DNA from: Acinetobacter calcoaceticus
GTDB taxonomy: Bacteria; Pseudomonadota; Gammaproteobacteria; Pseudomonadales; Moraxellaceae
NCBI RefSeq assembly: GCF_004345325.1
Contig: NZ_SLVJ01000001.1
Span: 310,001 to 374,000 of the forward strand
Direction of reading: 5' to 3'
Length of the DNA: 64,000 bases
Below are positions 57,983 to 64,000 of this stretch, piece after piece (the stretch's first letter is position 1; every line of letters begins with the position of its first letter). Made by a program: the position numbers and the translations under genes. The notes under the pieces were generated by a model that saw only the letters and a program-made list of their open reading frames with translations, made no database searches and was not told where the DNA came from.

Positions 57983-58150
57983 TGTAATACCTCCTAACGC
58001 TGATTTATGCACCCCAATGGATGCACTCCCAATTCGTAAGTCAAACCACCCAATGAATGGCCCAACTTACACGCGGAGGAGGAAAAAAATCACACCACCG
58101 CGTCTACTCAGGCTTAGAGATTAAGAGTGAAATGCCGAAGCACTTGACTC
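57983..58150 (-). promoter_or_regulatory. Likely L10 leader (autoregulation)
   Basis: The leader ahead of rplJ includes a hairpin (TGCATCC/GGGTGCA with a G-U pair) just upstream of the GGAGG site. The position matches the L10 leader of other bacteria, where L10-L12 binds. The call rests on position and this hairpin, not on a covariance search. Confidence 0.45.
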
Positions 58151-58204
58151 GCCTGAGGTCTTTGACGCTGATAAATTTACATTTATCAATTCAAAGTCCG
58201 CATC

Positions 58205-58286
58205 AAAAACCCCTTCTCCCTCAGGGAGAAGGCCGGGATGAGGATTTAACACCTCAGCCCATACCCCCTCCTATGAGGAGAGGGAG
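58205..58286 (-). repeat. Paired-hairpin repeat element in the rplA-rplJ spacer
   Basis: CCTTCTCCC/GGGAGAAGG (58212-58232) and CCCTCCT/AGGAG-GGG (about 58266-58284) flank a GGATGAGG/CCTCAGCCC segment. On the minus strand the first hairpin is followed by a T5 tract, so it could act as an attenuator. It looks like a dispersed palindromic element. Confidence 0.5.
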
Positions 58287-58332
58287 TCTTTTTTGCCTTT
58301 AAAATTCTTAAATATTTTGACTAAGTTAAACC

Positions 58333-59028
58333 TTAGTTTGAAACGTTGCTTACATCAATAGTAAGACCAGGACCCATAGTTGAGCTCAAAGTGATCTTTT
58401 TGATATAAACACCTTTAGAAGTAGCAGGTTTTGCTTTCTTCAAGTCAGCAACGAGTGCTTCAAGGTTTTGGCGAATCGCAGCAGCTTCAAAGCCAACTTG
58501 GCCGATTGCAGCATGGATAATACCACCTTTGTCTACACGGTAACGTGCTTGACCAGCTTTTGCATTTTTAACTGCAGTTGCTACGTCAGGAGTTACAGTA
58601 CCGACTTTCGGGTTAGGCATTAAGCCACGTGGACCAAGAATCGTACCCAACTTACCAACAACGCGCATTGCATCAGGAGCAGCAATCACTACGTCGAAGT
58701 CAAGGTTACCTTGTTGAATGCTTTCAGCAAGATCGTCAAAACCAACGATGTCTGCGCCTTCAGCTTTAGCAGCTTCTGCAGCAGCGCCTTGAGCAAATAC
58801 CGCTACACGTACAGTTTTACCTGTACCTGCTGGTAAAGTCGTAGCACCACGAACAACTTGGTCAGATTTACGTGGATCAACACCTAGATTTACTGAAACA
58901 TCCAAAGATTCTTTGAATTTAGCAGCAGGTAGGTTAGTCAGAACTTGTACAGCATCTTCCAAAGTGTAAACTTTGTTTGCTTCAATAGCAGCAGCGATGG
59001 CTTTTTGACGTTTAGTTAACTTTGCCAT
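58333..59028 (-). CDS. rplA: 50S ribosomal protein L1
   Basis: The 231-aa L1 protein binds 23S rRNA and controls the L1 stalk. [20 protein letters not shown] opens it; the conserved [19 protein letters not shown] segment is intact near residue 125, as is the C-terminal [18 protein letters not shown]. It starts 3 bases after the rplK stop, so the two are translationally coupled. Confidence 0.97.
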   Translation of the reverse strand: MAKLTKRQKAIAAAIEANKVYTLEDAVQVLTNLPAAKFKESLDVSVNLGVDPRKSDQVVRGATTLPAGTGKTVRVAVFAQGAAAEAAKAEGADIVGFDDLAESIQQGNLDFDVVIAAPDAMRVVGKLGTILGPRGLMPNPKVGTVTPDVATAVKNAKAGQARYRVDKGGIIHAAIGQVGFEAAAIRQNLEALVADLKKAKPATSKGVYIKKITLSSTMGPGLTIDVSNVSN

Positions 59029-59031
59029 GTC

Positions 59032-59460
59032 TTATAGCTCCACTTCCAAGCCCATAGAACGTGCAGAACCAGCGATGGTACGTACACGTGCGTCTAAATC
59101 AGCACCAGTTAAATCTGGTTCTTTAGTAGTCGCGATCTCTTCGATTTGAGCACGAGTCAACTTACCAACTTTAGTTTTGTTAGGTACAGCTGAACCCTTT
59201 TGAATACCAGCAGCTTTCTTAAGAAGAATCGCAGCAGGTGGAGTTTTCATGATGAAAGTAAACGACTTATCGTTGTATACAGTGATCACGACAGGAATCG
59301 GAAGACCCGCTTCAACTTTTTGTGTAGCAGCATTGAATTCTTTACAGAAAGCCATGATGTTTACACCACGTTGACCGAGTGCAGGACCGATCGGTGGAGA
59401 TGGATTCGCTTTACCAGCTGGAACTTGCAGCTTGATATAGCCGTCAATCTTCTTAGCCAT
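59032..59460 (-). CDS. rplK: 50S ribosomal protein L11
   Basis: The 142-aa L11 protein binds the GTPase centre of 23S r[23 protein letters not shown] and [17 protein letters not shown] show the proline-rich N-domain; the C-domain carries [16 protein letters not shown] at the end. It is the first gene of rplKAJL and follows nusG after 123 bases. Confidence 0.97.
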   Translation of the reverse strand: MAKKIDGYIKLQVPAGKANPSPPIGPALGQRGVNIMAFCKEFNAATQKVEAGLPIPVVITVYNDKSFTFIMKTPPAAILLKKAAGIQKGSAVPNKTKVGKLTRAQIEEIATTKEPDLTGADLDARVRTIAGSARSMGLEVEL

Positions 59461-59548
59461 TATCTATTACCTCTGGGTACAAACGCCGCTAGGCTCCCCA
59501 TTCTGATTTAAATAACGATACCCATGGATATACGTTAGTAACAACAAT

Positions 59549-59565
59549 GCCCGACAACGTCGGGC
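59549..59565 (-). promoter_or_regulatory. Hairpin in the nusG-rplK spacer
   Basis: GCCCGAC and GTCGGGC form a perfect 7-bp stem with loop AAC, 18 bases after the nusG stop. No T tract follows. It may be a processing or weak termination site before rplK. Confidence 0.45.
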
Positions 59566-59583
59566 GTACTCAACTTAACTCGA

Positions 59584-60117
59584 TTAGCTGGCTTTTTCGA
59601 CTTGGCGAAATTCCAACTCAACCTGAGTCGGTCGATTAAACACATTAATAGTCAACGTTAAACGTGACTTTTCGTATAGAACTTCTTCCACCACGCCTTT
59701 AAAGTCGGTGAATGGACCATCTATTACGAGTAATTCTTCGCCTGGCTCAAACATGGTCTTCGGACGCGGAGCTTCACCAGTATTGCGTACACGTGCAAGA
59801 ATTGTGTCTGCTTCTTTCTGGGTAATCGGCGCCGGTTTTTCAGCCGTACCACCAATAAATCCTAGAACTTTTGGACATTCTTTGACGATATGCCATGTGT
59901 CATCGTTCATTTCCATTTCGATTAAAACATAACCTGGAAAGAACTTACGCTCAGACTTACGCTTCTTACCATCCTTCATCTCAACCACTTCTTCGGTCGG
60001 AACGAGGACTTCACCAAAGCTATCAGCAACAGCGCTACGCTGGATTCGATCATTAAGTGAACGCATCACTTGTTTTTCATAGCCTGAGTAGGCATGAATA
60101 ATGTACCAACGTTTCAT
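59584..60117 (-). CDS. nusG: Transcription antitermination factor NusG
   Basis: The 177-aa NusG has the NGN domain (MKRWYIIHAYSGYEKQVMRS, FFPGYVLIEMEM, VIGGTAEKP-like FIGGTAEKPAPITQKE) and the C-terminal KOW domain (GEELLVIDGPFTDFKGVVEE). It binds RNA polymerase and couples it to Rho or the ribosome. It follows secE by 6 bases. Confidence 0.97.
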   Translation of the reverse strand: MKRWYIIHAYSGYEKQVMRSLNDRIQRSAVADSFGEVLVPTEEVVEMKDGKKRKSERKFFPGYVLIEMEMNDDTWHIVKECPKVLGFIGGTAEKPAPITQKEADTILARVRNTGEAPRPKTMFEPGEELLVIDGPFTDFKGVVEEVLYEKSRLTLTINVFNRPTQVELEFRQVEKAS

Positions 60118-60123
60118 CGCTTT

Positions 60124-60564
60124 TTACCCGATAATGAACTTCATGAACCAACCGATAATGTAGTCAAAACACCACAACGCAATCGCAGCGACAACTACCA
60201 CCAGTAAGACTTGCCAAGAAGTAGTTACTGTTTCTTGTTTCGTCGGCCAAGTGACTCGGCGTAATTCTACACGCGAATCTTTAAGCAAACGAACAAAACC
60301 TTTGCCTTGATGGGTGGCGTATAATAAACCTAAAGCCACAATGATACAAGCCAAAATTACCCCAATACGGACCCAAATACTACTTGCGGGTACCCAATAC
60401 GCTGGTAAAAACTGATTGACCATCAGTGCAGCAGCAAACAAAACCAAGGCAGCAAGCCACAACACCACATCAAATGGCGAACTTGAACCCACTACTTCAG
60501 CTGTATTATTTCTTTGAGGAATAGGCGCGTCGCTCAATGCGTCACGCGATTTATCATTCGACAT
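60124..60564 (-). CDS. secE: Preprotein translocase subunit SecE
   Basis: The 146-aa SecE has three helices (about residues 29-48, 60-83 and 118-142). The conserved SecE core is the amphipathic DSRVELRRVTWPTKQETVTT followed by the last helix. It holds SecY in the translocon. The three-helix length is the gammaproteobacterial form. It is the head of the secE-nusG pair, 75 bases downstream of tRNA-Trp. Confidence 0.95.
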   Translation of the reverse strand: MSNDKSRDALSDAPIPQRNNTAEVVGSSSPFDVVLWLAALVLFAAALMVNQFLPAYWVPASSIWVRIGVILACIIVALGLLYATHQGKGFVRLLKDSRVELRRVTWPTKQETVTTSWQVLLVVVVAAIALWCFDYIIGWFMKFIIG

Positions 60565-60638
60565 TCTTTTACTCGTCGTTGAATTCGCGACTTATTATAT
60601 GACATTTTAGTCGTCATTAAGCGTTTTATTTAAAATAT

Positions 60639-60714
60639 TGGCAGGCCAGGAGGGACTCGAACCCCCAACATTCGGTTTTGGAGACCGACGCTCTACCAAT
60701 TGAACTACTGACCT
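60639..60714 (-). tRNA. tRNA-Trp (CCA)
   Basis: On the minus strand a 76-base cloverleaf reads AGGTCAGTAGTTCAATTGGT at the 5' end, has anticodon CCA in GTCTCCAAAACC, a GGTTCGAGTCC T-arm and an encoded 3' CCA. It lies between tuf and secE, the standard place. Confidence 0.96.
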
Positions 60715-60737
60715 AACGTTTATAATCTACATATAAC

Positions 60738-60763
60738 AAACCGAGAATAATAATTCTCGGTTT
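60738..60763. terminator. tuf terminator
   Basis: AAACCGAGAAT and ATTCTCGGTTT form a perfect 11-bp stem with loop AATA, 20 bases after the tuf stop. A stronger T tract lies on the plus strand; the minus side ends TTTGTTAT. Confidence 0.8.
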
Positions 60764-60783
60764 GTTTTTCATACTCTAGATGA

Positions 60784-61974
60784 TTATGCAGTTACTTTAG
60801 CAACAACACCAGCACCTACAGTACGACCACCTTCACGGATCGCAAAACGTAGACCTGGGTCCATTGCGATTGGGTGGATCAATTCTACTGACATTTCAAC
60901 GTTGTCGCCTGGCATAACCATTTCAACGCCGTCTTGCAATTGGATTGCGCCAGTTACGTCAGTTGTACGGAAGTAGAACTGTGGACGGTAGCCGTTAAGG
61001 AATGGAGTATGACGACCACCTTCTTCTTTAGAAAGAACGTATACTTCTGCATCAAATTTAGTGTGCGGTTTGATTGCACCTGGTTTAGAAAGAACTTGAC
61101 CACGTTGAACGTCTTCACGTTTAGTACCACGTAGAAGAACACCACAGTTCTCGCCAGCACGACCTTCGTCAAGCAATTTACGGAACATTTCAACGCCAGT
61201 TACAGTTGTTTTCACGGTATCTTTGATACCAACGATTTCAACTTCTTCACCAACTTTAACGATACCAGCTTCAACACGGCCTGTTACTACAGTACCACGA
61301 CCTGAAATAGAGAATACGTCTTCGATCGGCATCAAGAATGCTTTATCGATAGCGCGCTCTGGCTCAGGAATATATGTATCAAGCGCTTCAACAAGTTGAA
61401 GTACAGCTGGAACACCGTAAGGACCTTCTTCACCGTTAAGTGCAGCAAGTGCTGAACCACGGATTACAGGAGTGTCATCACCAGGGAAGTTATAAGTAGA
61501 AAGAAGTTCACGAACTTCCATTTCTACCAATTCGATCAACTCTTCGTCATCAACGATGTCACACTTGTTAAGGAAAACAAGAATGAACGGAACACCAACC
61601 TGACGTGAAAGTAGGATGTGTTCACGTGTTTGTGGCATAGGGCCATCAGTTGCTGAACAAACAAGAATAGCACCATCCATCTGAGCAGCACCCGTGATCA
61701 TGTTTTTAACATAATCGGCGTGACCTGGGCAGTCTACGTGCGCGTAGTGACGGATTGGAGAATCGTATTCAACGTGTGAAGTATTAATCGTAATACCACG
61801 TGCTTTTTCTTCTGGTGCAGAGTCAATTGCTGCATAGTCTTTGGCTTCACCGCCGAAAGTTTTTGCACAAACAGTTGCAATCGCAGCAGTTAAAGTTGTT
61901 TTACCATGGTCAACGTGACCAATTGTTCCCACGTTAACGTGGGGTTTATTACGTTCAAACTTGGCTTTAGCCAT
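60784..61974 (-). CDS. tuf: Elongation factor Tu
   Basis: The 396-aa EF-Tu has the G motifs [16 protein letters not shown] and NKCD, and domains 2 and 3 ([38 protein letters not shown]). It carries aminoacyl-tRNA to the ribosome. It follows four tRNA genes (Thr, Tyr, Gly, Thr) in one likely transcript, as for tufB in E. coli; only this copy is in the window. Confidence 0.98.
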   Translation of the reverse strand: MAKAKFERNKPHVNVGTIGHVDHGKTTLTAAIATVCAKTFGGEAKDYAAIDSAPEEKARGITINTSHVEYDSPIRHYAHVDCPGHADYVKNMITGAAQMDGAILVCSATDGPMPQTREHILLSRQVGVPFILVFLNKCDIVDDEELIELVEMEVRELLSTYNFPGDDTPVIRGSALAALNGEEGPYGVPAVLQLVEALDTYIPEPERAIDKAFLMPIEDVFSISGRGTVVTGRVEAGIVKVGEEVEIVGIKDTVKTTVTGVEMFRKLLDEGRAGENCGVLLRGTKREDVQRGQVLSKPGAIKPHTKFDAEVYVLSKEEGGRHTPFLNGYRPQFYFRTTDVTGAIQLQDGVEMVMPGDNVEMSVELIHPIAMDPGLRFAIREGGRTVGAGVVAKVTA

Positions 61975-62120
61975 GATGATCTTCCTCGTTTACGTCGAAC
62001 ATGGTTCAAACAACACAGCATCGACATTTTGCCTAAAAAACTAGACCGTTAAATACTTAAAAAGCAGACTAATAAGCCTGCTTTCATTTAACTGGTGGAG
62101 ATCCACCTAAATTTCATATC

Positions 62121-62195
<75 letters not shown>

Positions 62196-62209
62196 CAATA
62201 ATTCTTCGA

Positions 62210-62285
62210 TGGAGCGGGAGACGAGGTTCGAACTCGCGACATGCAGCTTGGAAGGCTACCGCTCTACCAACTGAGCTACTCCCGC
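62210..62285 (-). tRNA. tRNA-Gly (UCC)
   Basis: A 76-base cloverleaf on the minus strand starts GCGGGAGTAGCTCAGTTGGT, has anticodon TCC in GCCTTCCAAGCT, a GAGTTCGAACCTC T-arm and an encoded CCA end. Confidence 0.95.
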
Positions 62286-62329
62286 ACAACGTTGGTAATA
62301 TCTTTAAACTACCACTTGATCGAAGTTAA

Positions 62330-62413
62330 TGGTGGTGAGAGAAGGATTCGAACCTTCGAAGCTTACGCGGCAGAGTTACAGTCTGCTCCCTTTAACCACT
62401 CGGGAATCTCACC
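62330..62413 (-). tRNA. tRNA-Tyr (GUA)
   Basis: An 84-base class II tRNA on the minus strand starts GGTGAGATTCCCGAGTGG, has anticodon GTA in GACTGTAACTC, a long variable arm, a GGTTCGAATCC T-arm and an encoded CCA end. Confidence 0.95.
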
Positions 62414-62458
62414 ATTACACTTAACTTTCAGTGTAGTTCTTCTAGAAACATCTTCAAG

Positions 62459-62534
<76 letters not shown>

Positions 62535-62574
62535 GTTTCTTGTGTTTTCGATGTTTCTCATCGGAACGGTGTGC

Positions 62575-62602
62575 AGTTTAGCAAAACTCTCAGCGCTTGC
62601 AA
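62575..62602 (-). promoter_or_regulatory. Promoter of the tRNA-tuf unit
   Basis: On the minus strand TTGCAA (62597-62602) and TAAACT (62575-62580) are 16 bases apart, about 40 bases before the first tRNA. Confidence 0.5.
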
Positions 62603-62631
62603 GTGCTTTTTTTAAAAAAACCCTCAAAAAC

Positions 62632-64000
62632 TCATAAAATCAAACCGTTTGACGATAATTCAACCGCTTTGATCACTGCGCGAGCTTTTATTTGGGTTTC
62701 ATTCCACTCTGAATCGGGTTGAGAGTCCGCAACAAGCCCTGCACCGGCCTGTACAAAGACCTTATTTTCACGAATAACACAGGTTCGGATCGCAATCGAC
62801 ATATCCATTTCCCCGTGCCAGCCTAAATATCCAACAGCACCACCAAAAATACCGCGTCGCACAGGTTCAACTTCATCAATAATCTCCATGGCGCGTATTT
62901 TTGGCGCACCAGATAAAGTCCCAGCAGGAAAAGTGGCTTTAAACACATCTAAAGCATCGATACCATCCTGAACCTCACCTTGCACATTGGAAACAATATG
63001 CATCACATGTGAATAACGCTCAATCACCATCTGATCAGTGACTTGAACTTTACCGATTTTGGCCACCCGCCCAATATCATTGCGTCCTAAATCAATCAAC
63101 ATCACGTGTTCAGCGATTTCTTTTTCATCGGACAATAAATCCTGCTCCAGCGCCAGATCTTCTTCTTTGGTACGTCCGCGTGGTCGCGTACCCGCCAAAG
63201 GGCGTACGGTGGCGATACCATGCTCTAAGCGCGACAAGATTTCAGGAGATGAACCCACCACATGAAATGGCTTTTGATCCAACAAGGTCCGCCCTTGCAC
63301 CAAAAATAGATAGGGGGATGGATTGAGGTGACGCAAAGCACGATAGACCTGTAAAGGATCACCATCAAAGTCAGAGACCATACGATGGCCTGGCACCACC
63401 TGCATCACATCACCTGCTTGAATGTATTCTTTTACGGTCGCCACGGTATCCAAGAACTTCTCTTTACCCGTAAGTGATACAAAGACTGGTGCAGTATGCG
63501 GTACTGCTTTTAAGCTCACTGGGGTTTCAAGCAGTTGCTCTAGTGCATCAAGCTGCTGTTGTGCCTGTTGATAGGCTGCAGGATCAGAAGCATCCGCATG
63601 TACGATAATAAACAAGGTGTCTTTTAAGTTATCAAATACGATCACCGTTTTTGACAACATCATCCAGATATCAGGCAGACCCACCGGATCAGCAGTCGGT
63701 GCATTTTTTAGACGGGGTTCAATATAACGTACTGCATCATATCCAAAGTAACCGACCAGACCGCCAGTGAACTGTGGTAGCTCAGGTATTTCTTGCTGAC
63801 TCGGCACTTTAAACTGCGCTTGAAACTCACGAATATATTCAAAAGGATCAGCACACGCTTGGGTTTGGATCTGTCCATCCGCAGTTTGGATGCTTAATTG
63901 CCCTTTATGGCAGGAAAAAACCGTAGACTCTCCCAAACCGATAATGGAATAGCGCGCCCAGTTTTCCCCACCTTCGACAGACTCAAACAAATAGGCTTGC
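62632..64000 (-). CDS. trpE: Anthranilate synthase component I, partial
   Basis: The N-terminus lies beyond position 64000; about 455 codons are visible. TrpE makes anthranilate from chorismate with TrpG, the first step of tryptophan synthesis. The feedback-site region begins YLFESVEGGENWARYSIIGL; the catalytic domain holds LAGTRPRGRTKEEDLALEQD, then LIDLGRNDIGRVAKIG, FPAGTLSGAPKIRAMEIIDE and the C-terminal IRTCVI and QAGAGLVADSQP blocks. A TTG within the visible frame is not the start. It runs toward the tRNA cluster on the same strand. Confidence 0.95.
   Translation of the reverse strand, partial: QAYLFESVEGGENWARYSIIGLGESTVFSCHKGQLSIQTADGQIQTQACADPFEYIREFQAQFKVPSQQEIPELPQFTGGLVGYFGYDAVRYIEPRLKNAPTADPVGLPDIWMMLSKTVIVFDNLKDTLFIIVHADASDPAAYQQAQQQLDALEQLLETPVSLKAVPHTAPVFVSLTGKEKFLDTVATVKEYIQAGDVMQVVPGHRMVSDFDGDPLQVYRALRHLNPSPYLFLVQGRTLLDQKPFHVVGSSPEILSRLEHGIATVRPLAGTRPRGRTKEEDLALEQDLLSDEKEIAEHVMLIDLGRNDIGRVAKIGKVQVTDQMVIERYSHVMHIVSNVQGEVQDGIDALDVFKATFPAGTLSGAPKIRAMEIIDEVEPVRRGIFGGAVGYLGWHGEMDMSIAIRTCVIRENKVFVQAGAGLVADSQPDSEWNETQIKARAVIKAVELSSNGLIL

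Overview
The window looks like a chromosome segment of an Acinetobacter-type gammaproteobacterium (Moraxellaceae). I infer this from the moderately AT-rich base composition, the order tRNA-Thr/Tyr/Gly/Thr - tuf - tRNA-Trp - secE - nusG - rplKAJL - rpoBC, the fadBA pair, the uvrC/pgsA linkage and the overall protein character. Species cannot be read from the sequence. There is no clear phage, plasmid, IS element or CRISPR array; most of the window is core chromosome with scattered accessory genes.

Layout. 1-5.6 kb: a partial macro-domain gene, an AaeAXB-like aromatic-acid efflux operon (HlyD / DUF1656 / FUSC) and a divergent IclR regulator. 5.7-9.3 kb: pgsA, an acyl-CoA thioesterase and uvrC on the minus strand. 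9.6-15.1 kb: a SulP transporter fused to a beta-carbonic anhydrase, and a TonB-dependent receptor with a possible Fur box. 15.5-21.3 kb: small stress and lipoprotein genes, a PLDc_N/TPR membrane protein, then the fatty acid beta-oxidation operon fadBA. 21.4-23.1 kb: a two-gene module of a HipA-like kinase and a HIRAN-domain partner. 23.4-31.7 kb: small secreted proteins, a LysR/MFS divergent pair, unknown proteins, PhzF and DUF1090. 31.8-39.5 kb: a CDP-alcohol phosphotransferase, two FrnE-like DsbA paralogues flanking three consecutive corA genes, and an outer-membrane protein. The corA genes sit behind what I read as an M-box (ykoK) magnesium riboswitch with its own promoter and terminator. 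39.7-48.1 kb: htpG, ompW, an NhaC-type antiporter, hydrolase and thioesterase genes, a glycine-zipper lipoprotein and two paralogous secreted proteins. 48.3-62.6 kb: the transcription/translation core cluster on the minus strand. 62.6-64 kb: partial trpE.

The most interesting signals are: (1) the M-box followed by three different CorA-family genes, with a perfect 22-bp palindrome over the first start codon and an FSMN instead of GMN signature in the second protein; (2) the HipA-like kinase/HIRAN pair, which has no visible HipB and a 14-bp perfect hairpin overlapping the kinase stop codon; (3) a recurrent pattern in which the 3' ends of four unrelated genes (uvrC, an unknown 433-aa gene, an outer-membrane protein and a small secreted protein) are echoed by tandem or near-tandem copies running past the stop codon; (4) a 9-bp microsatellite coding a Leu-Ile-Met repeat inside the SulP membrane domain. 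All function calls are by reading of motifs and family memory; no database search was run.
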